Assembly: GCF_003634015.1 (NCBI RefSeq)
Contig: NZ_RBII01000001.1
Location: forward strand, 1 to 64,000
Reading direction: 5' to 3'
DNA from: Litorimonas taeanensis
GTDB taxonomy: Bacteria > Pseudomonadota > Alphaproteobacteria > Caulobacterales > Maricaulaceae
Length of the DNA: 64,000 nt
Position numbers and translations under genes: made by a program. Positions 28,102 through 37,257 of this stretch are shown here, piece by piece; position 1 is the stretch's first letter; each line of letters opens with the position of its first letter. Below the pieces are notes generated by a model. The model worked only from the letters and a program-made list of their open reading frames with translations. It was not told the DNA's origin and searched no databases.

Positions 28102-28775
28102 TTTGGCAGAACAAAAAGAGACCAGAATACGCGAGCATCATTTAGTGCGTGTTCACGTCCTAGTTTAGGGTCATAATCTGTGTTCAAAAATATAAGGTAA
28201 GCTAACTTCAAAAGCTTTTCCAAATGACACAGGCATGTTTCAGCCATCTTTATAGTTGCGATGCTTGGTAAGTTTTGAGTTCCTCGGTGAGCTAAGCCCG
28301 AATCACGAAGTTTCTTCAGCTCTTGATATGATGAAGATTTTTCAAGTGACTTATATAATCGTATGAAAATATCAATAGACAGAGACTTTTCTTTAACAAG
28401 GTCGTTTAACAGTTGACGCTGGACAGGACAACTATCTGATTGAGAGTATATATCTCTACATCTTTCATAGAGCCAATCGGTCTTATTTAATTTTTTAATT
28501 AGTGCGGGTACTGAACTCGTTGACCTTGTGGCATCCATCATTCGGCAAATGGCCATGACAGCGTCTTGTTGATGTACCAAATCTATATGATTGAAAGTAA
28601 TGTATGCATTGCCAAAAATCTTCTTGTCAGACTTTAATTTGGCCGCAATATCTGCTCTAATTAAATTGCTTTTTGCACGTGTAGTCTTGTGTATTACTAA
28701 ACTATATTGCGCTCTCACTAAATCAGCGTCGAAATGTCGGATAATAGTTTCTGACTCCGAGTAATTGGTCGACAA
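28098..28775 (-). CDS. HEPN-like protein, AbiU2-type (putative)
   Basis: A 225-residue, largely helical protein. Near residues 152-166 it has ELKKLRDSGLAHRGT, which contains R157-x5-H163, the R-x4-6-H signature of HEPN RNases, in the setting typical of AbiU2-like abortive-infection proteins. It is visibly more AT-rich than uvrB. The only sensible start is the TTG at 28775, three bases after the uvrB stop, with GGGA inside the last uvrB codons, so translation is probably coupled to uvrB. No partner antitoxin (such as an MNT nucleotidyltransferase) is adjacent. It could instead be a non-catalytic helical protein. Confidence 0.65.
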   Translation of the reverse strand: MSTNYSESETIIRHFDADLVRAQYSLVIHKTTRAKSNLIRADIAAKLKSDKKIFGNAYITFNHIDLVHQQDAVMAICRMMDATRSTSSVPALIKKLNKTDWLYERCRDIYSQSDSCPVQRQLLNDLVKEKSLSIDIFIRLYKSLEKSSSYQELKKLRDSGLAHRGTQNLPSIATIKMAETCLCHLEKLLKLAYLIFLNTDYDPKLGREHALNDARVFWSLFVLPN

Positions 28776-28778
28776 ATC

Positions 28779-30902
28779 CTACTGTCCCTTCAATTTTTGC
28801 ATTTCATCACGCAACCTTGCCGCTTCCTCAAACTCTAAATTTTCAGCGGCTTCGAACATGCGCTTCTCGAGATCGGCCATAATGGCTGTGAGGTTGCCGC
28901 CCATATAAGGCTCTTGCTCACCCTCAGCGGCTTCAAGATATTTGCGTTTGATTTGACCGCTGGGTGTGTATTTATTCGCATCGTCTTTGATTTTTCCCGC
29001 CGCTTCGCTATCGCCGACAATATCGGCCACGCCGCGCAAAACGGTTTGCGGTGTGATGCCATGTTTTTCATTATAGGCTTCTTGAATTTCTCGGCGGCGA
29101 TTAGTTTCGCCCATAGCGCGGTCCATCGAACCTGTTACTTTATCGGCGTAAAGCACGACTTTCGCTTCGGCATTCCGCGCGGCGCGTCCAATCGTTTGGA
29201 TAAGCGAGGTTTCAGAGCGAAGAAAGCCTTCCTTATCCGCATCCAAAATACCGACAAAGGCGCATTCAGGAATGTCGAGACCTTCGCGAAGGAGGTTAAT
29301 CCCGATGAGTACATCAAATTTACCAAGCCGCAGATCGCGGATAATTTCGATACGTTCAAGCGTGTCGACATCGCTGTGCATATAACGCACGCGAATGCCT
29401 TGGTCGGTCATATATTCCGTTAGGTCTTCGGCCATTTTCTTGGTCAAAGTGGTGACGAGCGAACGATAGCCGCGCGCGGCCACTTTTTTAACCTCGTCAA
29501 TCACGTCATCAACTTGGTTGGCTCCGTCTGTGGAAACTGGACGGATTTCGACGGGGGGATCAATAAGGCCTGTAGGGCGAATAACTTGCTCGACAAAAAC
29601 GCCGCCTGTGCGCTCCATTTCCCAATCGCTCGGTGTGGCTGAAACATGCACAGTTTGTGGCCGCATCGCGTCCCATTCTTCGAATTTAAGTGGGCGGTTA
29701 TCAATACAGCTAGGCAAACGAAAACCATGTTCGGCGAGCGTGGATTTACGACTGAAGTCGCCCTTACTCATAGCGCCAATTTGCGGCACAGAAACATGGC
29801 TTTCATCCATAAAGAGGAGCGCATCTTCTGGGAGATATTCAAATAAGGTGGGCGGTGGTTCACCCGGCGCGCGGCCGGTTAGATAGCGCGAATAATTTTC
29901 AATACCATTACAAAACCCACTAGCGGCCATCATCTCAAGGTCGAATTCAGTCCTTTGGCTAATGCGCTGTGCTTCGAGCAGTTTGCCATCTGCTTCGAAC
30001 CGCTCAAGCGTGTTATTTAATTCGTGTTTAATCCCTTTCATCGCCGATTGAACCGTGGGGCGAGGGGTGACGTAATGCGAGTTCGCATAGACTCGCACAT
30101 TGCTTATCTCACGTTTAGTTTTCCCCGTCAGCGGGTCAAATTCCGTAATCGAATCGATTTCATCTCCAAAGAAATCAAATCGCCATGCCATGTCATCATA
30201 ATGCGCGGGGAAGAGCTCAATTGTATCACCTCTAACGCGGAAAGAGCCGCGTTGGAAAGCGAGGTCATTGCGTTGATATTGGAGCTCGACCAATTGCGCC
30301 ATTAATTGGCGAGGATCCATGTCTTGCCCGCGCTGCAAATCAACCGTCATGGCTGTATAGGTTTCAACGGATCCGATACCGTAAATACAAGACACAGAAG
30401 CGACGATGATAACGTCGTCGCGCTCTAAGATGGCCCGTGTTGCCGCATGGCGCATACGGTCAATCTGCTCATTTACGGAACTATCTTTTTCAATAAAGGT
30501 ATCTGTCCGCGGCACATAGGCTTCGGGCTGGTAATAATCATAATAAGAGACGAAATACTCGACGGCATTGTCAGGGAAGAAGCTTTTAAATTCTGCATAT
30601 AGCTGCGCGGCCAGAGTCTTATTAGGCGCCATAATCAGAGCCGGGCGTTGTGTCTGTTCAATGATTTTCGCCATGGTAAAGGTTTTACCAGAGCCCGTAA
30701 CACCAAGCAGAACTTGATCGCGTTCAATCGAATTTAAGCCATCACAAAGTTCTTTAATGGCTTTGGGTTGATCGCCTTTGGGCTCGAACTCTGACACAAG
30801 GCGAAACCGTTTTCCGCCCTCAGACTTTTCGGGTCTTTCAGGGCGATGGGGTTGCCACATGGACAAATTCGCTTCGGGCCTTAACGGGGTGATGTTCGCC
30901 AT
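28779..30902 (-). CDS. uvrB: Excinuclease ABC subunit B
   Basis: UvrB is the damage-verifying helicase-like subunit of nucleotide excision repair; it is loaded by UvrA2 and recruits UvrC. The 707-residue product is full length, with Walker A GVTGSGKT at residues 67-74, the beta-hairpin motif [26 protein letters not shown] (motif II region), helicase motifs V and VI ([21 protein letters not shown]) and a C-terminal UVR coiled coil (about 672-702). No alphaproteobacterial LexA box of the GTTC-N7-GTTC type is visible in the 55 nt upstream. A HEPN-like gene follows with almost no gap. Confidence 0.97.
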   Translation of the reverse strand: MANITPLRPEANLSMWQPHRPERPEKSEGGKRFRLVSEFEPKGDQPKAIKELCDGLNSIERDQVLLGVTGSGKTFTMAKIIEQTQRPALIMAPNKTLAAQLYAEFKSFFPDNAVEYFVSYYDYYQPEAYVPRTDTFIEKDSSVNEQIDRMRHAATRAILERDDVIIVASVSCIYGIGSVETYTAMTVDLQRGQDMDPRQLMAQLVELQYQRNDLAFQRGSFRVRGDTIELFPAHYDDMAWRFDFFGDEIDSITEFDPLTGKTKREISNVRVYANSHYVTPRPTVQSAMKGIKHELNNTLERFEADGKLLEAQRISQRTEFDLEMMAASGFCNGIENYSRYLTGRAPGEPPPTLFEYLPEDALLFMDESHVSVPQIGAMSKGDFSRKSTLAEHGFRLPSCIDNRPLKFEEWDAMRPQTVHVSATPSDWEMERTGGVFVEQVIRPTGLIDPPVEIRPVSTDGANQVDDVIDEVKKVAARGYRSLVTTLTKKMAEDLTEYMTDQGIRVRYMHSDVDTLERIEIIRDLRLGKFDVLIGINLLREGLDIPECAFVGILDADKEGFLRSETSLIQTIGRAARNAEAKVVLYADKVTGSMDRAMGETNRRREIQEAYNEKHGITPQTVLRGVADIVGDSEAAGKIKDDANKYTPSGQIKRKYLEAAEGEQEPYMGGNLTAIMADLEKRMFEAAENLEFEEAARLRDEMQKLKGQ

Positions 30903-30917
30903 GCGTTCTATTTAAGC

Positions 30918-30945
30918 GCCTCCCCCTGAATTGCAAGGGAGAGGC
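30918..30945 (-). other. Hairpin between ppc and uvrB
   Basis: GCCTCCCCCT at 30918-30927 pairs with AGGGAGAGGC at 30936-30945 with one mismatch. It lies downstream of ppc and upstream of uvrB on the minus strand. There is no T-run on that strand, so it is either a weak terminator of ppc or a transcript-processing site. Confidence 0.4.
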
Positions 30946-30957
30946 AGTTTAAATCAG

Positions 30958-33792
30958 CTAGCCAAAGGCATCATATTGATGCGTAATCGCTATCGTAATT
31001 TGGCGGACAAGCTGAGAGGCCCGTTCCATAGGTTTAATAATTGTCTCGGCAATGTGCGGATAGCCGCCAGAGCCGCCAACTTTTAATCCGGCTTCCTCGA
31101 CTAAATCTTCTGTCCAAGTCAGCGCGGCCTTGTTTTCCGGATAGCGCTGTTTCAATTCCTCCAAAATTTGGTCAATTTGGAAGGTCTGAAGGCGCTGTAA
31201 CACATTCATCTGAGATGTATTTTCGTCGCCAATGGCGGGAAGGTCTGTTGCAATTATCATCATTTTCATGACGACAGCCAAGCGGAGGGCGTGAAGTATT
31301 TTCAACGTCTCTGGGTCACAATCTGTACAGACTAAGTCTGACTGCCCTAAAGTATTATCGCTATTGAACTGGTCCATACGTAGGCGATTGGCCAAATCTG
31401 TAATTTGCGAACGCCATTGGCTTTGGCTGAGGGTATCGGCCACAGTCAGGCACCGCTCGGCAAGCATGGGTTCAATCCCCGAAAGCGCGCGGCTAATCCA
31501 GAAGCCGGGGTCAAATAAGCGACCATAGGCTGTCAAAGCTGAGAGCTGTGTTCGGCTCTGAGAAATAGCAACCAATCGGAAGATAGAGCGCGCTCGCGCT
31601 GAATTTTCTAAGAGATTAGCAAATTTTTCAGGATCAATCGCTGCCGCACGACCAACACCGAAGATGATGTTCGCTGGCGTACTGAATTGCTGCAATATCG
31701 CATTATGCGGAATGGCTCGTAATTGACGGGGGTTGAACATATCCGTTCCGTTCCCACCTTGCGCCCGTTTTACGGCGCGGGACCCCGTTGGGATAAGTAC
31801 ATTTTGCCCGAAGCCACCTAATATCGTTAAGTAATTTGGATCGCGATAGAGACTGTCTTGTTCCGAGCCGATAGTCCGGAATATATCCCAAGAAAAATCA
31901 TTTTCTGTATAAAAACTGTCATCTTCAGCTTGGCTTCTATCCGCATATCGCGCGGCAATAAGGGATAGGGTTGTGCCTTCGGCCATAGCGGGTGTTTGGA
32001 ACCAGAGGAAACCATCACCGCCTTGAAAGCTAAGTTCATGACAAAGGTGAAGCCCGCGTTTTTCAAATTGGCGGATTGCCCATGGGCTCATGGCATAATC
32101 AACACGTTCTTCAATTGCACCAGGATGTCCGCCGCGCCCTAAGCCTTCGCCGTGCGTGTTAAAGACAAGCGGTGTTACATCTTGCATCTCATATTTTTCC
32201 ATCTGATGAGCAAAATGAGAATGTAGACGTTCAATCGCGAGGGTTGCTGGGATTTGACCCATAAAGCGGCCCGCATCAGAAAACCCCGTTTGAATAGCAA
32301 AAATACCACGGGCTTTTACGTAATCGCGATAGACAGGGTTGGCGAGCATTTTGCCAATAATCCGTCCGCCATTATTGAGCGCGTCTGCTGTTTCAAATAA
32401 AGGCGAGATGTCTAAATGGTTTTCAAGCCCATATAATCGCGCCAAATAAAGCACGCCGAGCGGGACAAGGCTGTCTTCTGTTTCTGCAATCAAAAGACGG
32501 ATAGGCGTTTTATCATCGATATATTTATGAATTTGCGCCGACAAAATCATCTTCTCATGCGCTGTGCTTTTTTCTAGCGCGAGTGAGGCAAAGTTAACGG
32601 GCAGGGCTTCGACCTCTTTTGTGAGTTTTGTAGCGCGGTTTAAAAGTGTTCGGTTGTCGGAACTTTTGCGGTCCATACCGAAGATAGGTTTAATTGCCGA
32701 AAGCACATGGCGCGCATTCAAACGGAAATGGATGCGAGCTGTGCCCAAGCCGAAAGCGACCATTTGCGCCCGTAAGACAATAAGGGCTTTCGCACTGTCA
32801 TCACCAGCCCCCTCAATTGTTTCACCTAATAATTTTATGGCTTCATCCAAATTGGTGAAACGACGTGTTGACCCCCGCGTAAGATTATTGGCGGCGGCTA
32901 CAAGGTTCTCTGGTAGCGTAATATCTTTTTCAAACAAAGTGAGGTCACGCTTTGAACTGGCTGCAGCGTCTGAGAGTTTATCAACCAATGTGTCGAGAGC
33001 CGCTTCACTCTTGGATGAGAGCCCGCCGAGAGATTGTAAATTCCGGGCGCTTTTAAGATAGCGCTGTAACTGGGTATATTTCTCGGAAAGACGAAGCCGT
33101 AATGCGTCCCCCCAGGAAATATCGGTCCGGCCATCAATGTCATAACCAACCCAGCTATAGGCATCCGCCAAATGCGGGGTCAATGTCTTCCATTGTTTCG
33201 GGAAAGCTTTCTGAGCAACCGATAAAGTTTTGGAATTAATCAGGTTCAAAGCCCCTTGAATACGTTCCAAAGTGGCCTGCGTGTCTTCATGTTCTTCTAT
33301 TAAAGTCGGGGCACGTTTAGGTAGGTATGGATGTGTTTTTAGCTGTGCTTTTTCTGCCTCATACTCTCCCTCTGGTTTTGAAGCCAAAGCACCGAGGCAA
33401 TTGCGAATATCGCGGGAAAGGGAAAAGGTTGGGTGCGCCGTCAATACTATGCCCAAACCTGGCTTTTCAGCCCAGTTTTTAAAGGCTTCCCAGCCTTCTT
33501 TGGCTTTGGCTTTGGCGATATCATCGACTTTGGTATTGAACGCTTCTAGCTGTTCCAAACCTGCGCGTCGTCTTAGGCGCCTTGCCCGAGCAATAGCGCC
33601 TTGGTCTGATAATTGTTTAATGAGGGCTTCAATATCCTTGAAAGCGATTTCACGTTCCTCGACATTTTTGGAAATGTCATAGGCCAGCAGTTTCACCACA
33701 TTGGCTTGCGGGTCTTGGATGACCGCATCTTGATGGTGTTCTAACTGACTGCGAAGTTTTGCAAGAAGTTCGTCGGCTTTTGGAGGGCGCAC
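30958..33792 (-). CDS. ppc: Divergent phosphoenolpyruvate carboxylase
   Basis: PEP carboxylase makes oxaloacetate from PEP and bicarbonate. The 944-residue product has the family length and order. The catalytic His motif is present as VLTAHPTF (H120) but with Phe where most enzymes have Glu. The GFSDAGR motif is recognisable against GYSDSGK. The loop normally written FHGRGGxxGRGG reads FNTHGEGLGRGGHPG near residue 550: the second GRGG is kept, while the first Arg-bearing half is replaced. The C-terminal RAIPHNAILQQFSTPA corresponds to the substrate-loop region. It is therefore a distinct PEPC subgroup or a changed-function relative. It follows gap on the same strand after 15 nt. Confidence 0.8.
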   Translation of the reverse strand: MRPPKADELLAKLRSQLEHHQDAVIQDPQANVVKLLAYDISKNVEEREIAFKDIEALIKQLSDQGAIARARRLRRRAGLEQLEAFNTKVDDIAKAKAKEGWEAFKNWAEKPGLGIVLTAHPTFSLSRDIRNCLGALASKPEGEYEAEKAQLKTHPYLPKRAPTLIEEHEDTQATLERIQGALNLINSKTLSVAQKAFPKQWKTLTPHLADAYSWVGYDIDGRTDISWGDALRLRLSEKYTQLQRYLKSARNLQSLGGLSSKSEAALDTLVDKLSDAAASSKRDLTLFEKDITLPENLVAAANNLTRGSTRRFTNLDEAIKLLGETIEGAGDDSAKALIVLRAQMVAFGLGTARIHFRLNARHVLSAIKPIFGMDRKSSDNRTLLNRATKLTKEVEALPVNFASLALEKSTAHEKMILSAQIHKYIDDKTPIRLLIAETEDSLVPLGVLYLARLYGLENHLDISPLFETADALNNGGRIIGKMLANPVYRDYVKARGIFAIQTGFSDAGRFMGQIPATLAIERLHSHFAHQMEKYEMQDVTPLVFNTHGEGLGRGGHPGAIEERVDYAMSPWAIRQFEKRGLHLCHELSFQGGDGFLWFQTPAMAEGTTLSLIAARYADRSQAEDDSFYTENDFSWDIFRTIGSEQDSLYRDPNYLTILGGFGQNVLIPTGSRAVKRAQGGNGTDMFNPRQLRAIPHNAILQQFSTPANIIFGVGRAAAIDPEKFANLLENSARARSIFRLVAISQSRTQLSALTAYGRLFDPGFWISRALSGIEPMLAERCLTVADTLSQSQWRSQITDLANRLRMDQFNSDNTLGQSDLVCTDCDPETLKILHALRLAVVMKMMIIATDLPAIGDENTSQMNVLQRLQTFQIDQILEELKQRYPENKAALTWTEDLVEEAGLKVGGSGGYPHIAETIIKPMERASQLVRQITIAITHQYDAFG

Positions 33793-33807
33793 TATTTAAC
33801 CTTTTTA

Positions 33808-34818
33808 TTAAAGAAATTTCGCCATGGCAGAGGCGGTGTCGAGCATGCGATTTGAGAAACCCCATTCATTGTCATACCAACTCAGAACGCGGATCATCTT
33901 CTCATCCATGATGACGGTTTCGCCCGTCATATAGCTAGAAGAATGCGGATCATGATTAAAGTCAATGGAAACCGTCTTATCTTCGACAATTTGTAAGATG
34001 CCTTTCAAAGGCCCTTTGGCTGCGGCTTCAAAAGCGGCGTTGACAGCTTCGAGTGTGGCGGCTTTTTCTGTATTGACGACCAAATCCACAACAGAGACAT
34101 TCGGGGTAGGGACGCGAATGGCTTTGCCGTCTAATTTCCCATCGAGCTCTGGCATAACGAGGCCAATCGCCTTGGCGGCGCCCGTAGAGGTTGGAATCAT
34201 AGACAAGGCAGCGGCGCGGCCACGATTGTAATCCTTACGGTGAATTGTATCGAGCGTAGGTTGATCGCCAGTATAAGCATGTACGGTCGTCATAAAGCCG
34301 TTTTTAATACCAAAGGTTTCATGCAAAACCTTTGCTAAAGGGGCGAGGCCGTTCGTTGTGCAAGATCCATTGGAAACCACAATATCATCTTTTGTCAGGA
34401 CATCCTCATTTACACCGTAAACGATAGTTTTGTCTGCATTCGTACCTGGAGCGGAGATTAAAACGCGTTTCGCGCCGGCGGCGATATGTTTCGCGGCTGC
34501 GTCGCGACTGGTGAAAATGCCTGTGCACTCTAAAACTATATCTACGTTGTTATCTGCCCAGTTTTGATCCTCTAAGTTTCGAATTGAAGTGACCTCAATC
34601 GGGCCTTTGCCGATGTCGAGCGTATTCCCTTTGGCTGTTACCGTGCCAGAAAAACGACCATGAACCGAATCATACTTCAATAAATGCGCCAGATTTTCCG
34701 GGGAGGATAGGTCATTAATTGCAACGACTTCGAGGTCGTCACGTCCACTCTCATATAAAGCGCGGAGTACGTTCCGGCCAATGCGGCCAAATCCATTAAT
34801 CGCAAGACGAGTTGTCAT
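33808..34818 (-). CDS. gap: Glyceraldehyde-3-phosphate dehydrogenase, type I
   Basis: GAPDH oxidises glyceraldehyde 3-phosphate to 1,3-bisphosphoglycerate with NAD+. The 336-residue product has the NAD-binding MTTRLAINGFGRIGRNVLRA start, the catalytic Cys in SNGSCTTNGLAPL (about residue 154) with the His partner in TVHAYTGDQ, and the C-terminal SWYDNEWGFSNRML. The ATG at 34818 is chosen; an in-frame TTG five codons upstream has no family support. Only 15 nt separate its stop from ppc, so glycolytic gap and anaplerotic ppc probably form one unit. No pgk or tkt gene is adjacent. Confidence 0.96.
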   Translation of the reverse strand: MTTRLAINGFGRIGRNVLRALYESGRDDLEVVAINDLSSPENLAHLLKYDSVHGRFSGTVTAKGNTLDIGKGPIEVTSIRNLEDQNWADNNVDIVLECTGIFTSRDAAAKHIAAGAKRVLISAPGTNADKTIVYGVNEDVLTKDDIVVSNGSCTTNGLAPLAKVLHETFGIKNGFMTTVHAYTGDQPTLDTIHRKDYNRGRAAALSMIPTSTGAAKAIGLVMPELDGKLDGKAIRVPTPNVSVVDLVVNTEKAATLEAVNAAFEAAAKGPLKGILQIVEDKTVSIDFNHDPHSSSYMTGETVIMDEKMIRVLSWYDNEWGFSNRMLDTASAMAKFL

Positions 34819-35065
34819 GAGGCAATCTTTCAATCTGAGCCGCGAAGAGGCTGTCTAAGACATTTGGCGGCTATCGTGTAAAACAGAGCTTTCTAAAACA
34901 AACAGAATGTTCGTTTTCGAATATTGCTCCTATAGTCGGAATAGAAAGCGTTGGCTAGGGGGAATCCCATGAAGTTTTTTTAAATGGATGATAATCAAGA
35001 GAGTGTGATGAGGAAAGAGGGCCTTGGCTCTTGCGGTCTGTAAAGGGGCAACCTATTTGCGGCTC

Positions 35066-35527
35066 ATGACGAAAGCACAAATATATAAAGATGTTCTAGA
35101 AGAAATCGCGGCGGTGATTGAGAGAGAAACCTCGCAAACCGCGCGATATGCTACGGCATCGTGTCTCTTGGCGGGGCGGTTCGATTACTTCTTTTGGACA
35201 GGGTTTTACGAAGTCGATCCCTTGAAAGAAGCAGAGCTTGTTGTCGGGCCTTATCAAGGCACATTAGGGTGTCTGCGTATACCTTTTTCTCGGGGAGTAT
35301 GCGGTGCTTGTGCAACGAAAAAGGAAACGATCATCGTTCGCGATGTGCATGCCTTTGAGGGACATATCGCTTGTGATTCTCAGACAAATTCGGAAATTGT
35401 CGTTCCCGTTTTAAACGCACAGAATGAATTAATCGCTGTGCTAGACGTAGACAGTACGGAATTCGGATCCTTTGATGCTGATGACCAAGCCGGATTAGAG
35501 GCAATTGCGGCTATTCTAGCCGTTTAA
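35066..35527 (+). CDS. msrC: Free methionine-(R)-sulfoxide reductase (GAF domain)
   Basis: This GAF-fold enzyme reduces free methionine-R-sulfoxide and so repairs oxidised methionine. The 153-residue product keeps the three family cysteines: C69 (GTLGCLRIPF), C79 (SRGVCGAC) and C103 (GHIACDSQTNSEI), the last being catalytic. An extra C82 is present. It ends AVLDVDSTEFGSFDADDQ, typical of the family. The ATG at 35066 aligns with family starts (MTKAQIYKDVLEE); a TTG at 35024 with AGGA upstream is possible but would add 14 residues. Its 3' end overlaps the convergent LOG-family gene by 4 nt. Upstream, 34906-34925 forms a small AT-rich hairpin. Confidence 0.92.
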   Translation: MTKAQIYKDVLEEIAAVIERETSQTARYATASCLLAGRFDYFFWTGFYEVDPLKEAELVVGPYQGTLGCLRIPFSRGVCGACATKKETIIVRDVHAFEGHIACDSQTNSEIVVPVLNAQNELIAVLDVDSTEFGSFDADDQAGLEAIAAILAV

Positions 35528-36201
35528 CCGCGCTCTAATACGCCGCCTGTTTCAGGGTCGTAATTTTCATTGTCAAAGTGTATCGGCTGGCGTGTCCGTG
35601 GGTTTTCTATCTCATACACGACAAGATTCAGAGCTTCTTCGACTGTGGCTGCACTGTGAAGATCCGTCCGTGTTTCTTCGCTCGCGAAACCTTCATCAAT
35701 CACATGGTTAAATGCGGCTAATAAACTATCCCAATATCCTGTGTCGCTGAGATAAACGAGGGGCTTTTCATGTAAGTTTAGGCGCAGCCATGAAAATACC
35801 TCCACGGCTTCTTCCATCGTACCTATGCCCCCCGGTAAAACGATGAAGGCGTCGGCTTGTTCAAACATTGCGAGTTTACGTTCGTGCATGGTCTCGACAT
35901 ATTTATGGGAGACGCATTCGAGCGTTTTTTCCGCTTCTTTTAGAAAATGAGGAATGATGCCCGTGACGGGGGCGCCATGTTCATGGGCGGATCGTGCGAC
36001 AGCACCCATCAAGCCTAAACCACCGCCGCCATAAACTAGCTTATGCCCTTGATGAGCAATTTCGCGGCCTAAATGTTGGGCAAGTGCCATATGATTTTGG
36101 GCATATCCTTCGCGGGCGCCACAAAAAACACAGAGCGTAAGGGATGTCTTCTCGTCTTGGCTATTCACAGCATTGAGCGCATTTTCAGTTTGCTTTGTCA
36201 T
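35524..36201 (-). CDS. TIGR00730/LOG family Rossmann protein (nucleoside 5'-monophosphate phosphoribohydrolase)
   Basis: LOG proteins cleave nucleoside 5'-monophosphates or cytokinin ribotides to base plus ribose 5-phosphate. The 225-residue product shows the nucleotide-binding start LCVFCGAREGY, VYGGGGLGLMG (57-67), the MHERK motif (105-109) and the active-site PGGIGTMEE (123-131). A C-terminal tail of about 25 polar residues extends past the usual domain. The bacterial physiological substrate is uncertain. It converges on msrC with overlapping stops, and is divergent from a membrane-anchored Ig-like protein gene 54 nt away. Confidence 0.92.
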   Translation of the reverse strand: MTKQTENALNAVNSQDEKTSLTLCVFCGAREGYAQNHMALAQHLGREIAHQGHKLVYGGGGLGLMGAVARSAHEHGAPVTGIIPHFLKEAEKTLECVSHKYVETMHERKLAMFEQADAFIVLPGGIGTMEEAVEVFSWLRLNLHEKPLVYLSDTGYWDSLLAAFNHVIDEGFASEETRTDLHSAATVEEALNLVVYEIENPRTRQPIHFDNENYDPETGGVLERG

Positions 36202-36255
36202 ATTGTCCCCTTATGGCTTGTGACTGTGATATGCAATGTTGCGTAGAGTAAGGAT

Positions 36256-37254
36256 TTGAAAAAACCTATGTTTAAGCCACGTATTATCGGCATTATGATT
36301 GGGGGTCTATTATTGGCCCTGGGCTTAATCATTGTTTTGCAACTATTGGATGTGTTCTCTCGCATTAGTGGAGAGCAAGAGAAAGCGCAAAAGAGCGAAA
36401 CTATTGAGGCTGTCGCACCTCTTGGTGTACGACCAACCGTTTTTACGGATATTTCAGAGGTCACAAATGGCTTAAATAAGCTCCTGCGCATTTCAGGCTC
36501 TGCTGAACCGAATTCTGTCATTGTTATTTTGGACCGCGGGGAGAGATTGCGTCAAATACGCTCGGACGAAGACGGAAATTGGCGAGTCGCATTAGAGACA
36601 GATGACGATCAGCCTATGGTTATCGAAGCTGTCCTGTTTAACGAAGGGGGCGTCACAGTCCGCGGAGATGAAACGATTTATCGTGTGGTTTTACCGGGGG
36701 AGGCCAAACCTGTTATTGTCGATGATACAGTCGTTATCGAGGCTGAGTTAGTTCCACGTCCTACTTTGATTATGGTCAGCGCACCGGGCGGGCCGACACG
36801 AATTGTACGGTCTCCATTTGGAGGAAGCCCAACAAATGGGCCCTTAACAATGGGGCCAATCGACTATGATGATGCAGGCGGGGTTATTTTTTCGGGTACG
36901 ACGAGCGAAGAGGGACGTGTCAGGCTCTACGCGAATGATGCGGCCATCGGCGAAACACGAGTTGGCGCAGGCGGGCGTTGGAATTTTATCGCAGGACGTA
37001 TGTTGCCGCGTGGGGAGTATGACGTACGGGCTGAGCTTATTCGGACGAATGCCGAACGTATTCACGTGACGGTCCCATTTGAACTTTTACCGCCGACAAA
37101 TTCTCAAGTGCCGGCGGGTATTCCAATGGTCAGATTCGAGCCTTTCCGATGGCAGCTTCGCAGAGAGCTTTTGGGCGGTGGAACCCAAAGTACTGTTATC
37201 TTTGCACCAATAGAGGCTGATCCTATTATCCCTGATAATGGCGATAAAGAATAA
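36256..37254 (+). CDS. Membrane-anchored protein with Ig-like repeats
   Basis: A 332-residue protein with one N-terminal transmembrane segment (about residues 9-31) and a periplasmic region of beta-sandwich character. Two similar segments are visible: LRISGSAEPNSVIVILDRGE...DEDGNWRV (about 73-110) and VIFSGTTSEEGRVRLYANDA...GAGGRWNF (about 213-245). They resemble the Ig-like modules of alphaproteobacterial LysM envelope proteins, but the C-terminal LysM peptidoglycan-binding domain of those proteins is absent. A structural or scaffolding role at the envelope is inferred. Its stop lies 3 nt from the stop of the convergent RND transporter gene. Confidence 0.7.
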   Translation: MKKPMFKPRIIGIMIGGLLLALGLIIVLQLLDVFSRISGEQEKAQKSETIEAVAPLGVRPTVFTDISEVTNGLNKLLRISGSAEPNSVIVILDRGERLRQIRSDEDGNWRVALETDDDQPMVIEAVLFNEGGVTVRGDETIYRVVLPGEAKPVIVDDTVVIEAELVPRPTLIMVSAPGGPTRIVRSPFGGSPTNGPLTMGPIDYDDAGGVIFSGTTSEEGRVRLYANDAAIGETRVGAGGRWNFIAGRMLPRGEYDVRAELIRTNAERIHVTVPFELLPPTNSQVPAGIPMVRFEPFRWQLRRELLGGGTQSTVIFAPIEADPIIPDNGDKE

Positions 37255-37257
37255 CCG

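Noticed and set aside
30903-30957. SOS (LexA) box before uvrB
   Set aside because: No GTTC-N7-GTTC direct repeat is present in the short region between ppc and uvrB; only GTTC once.
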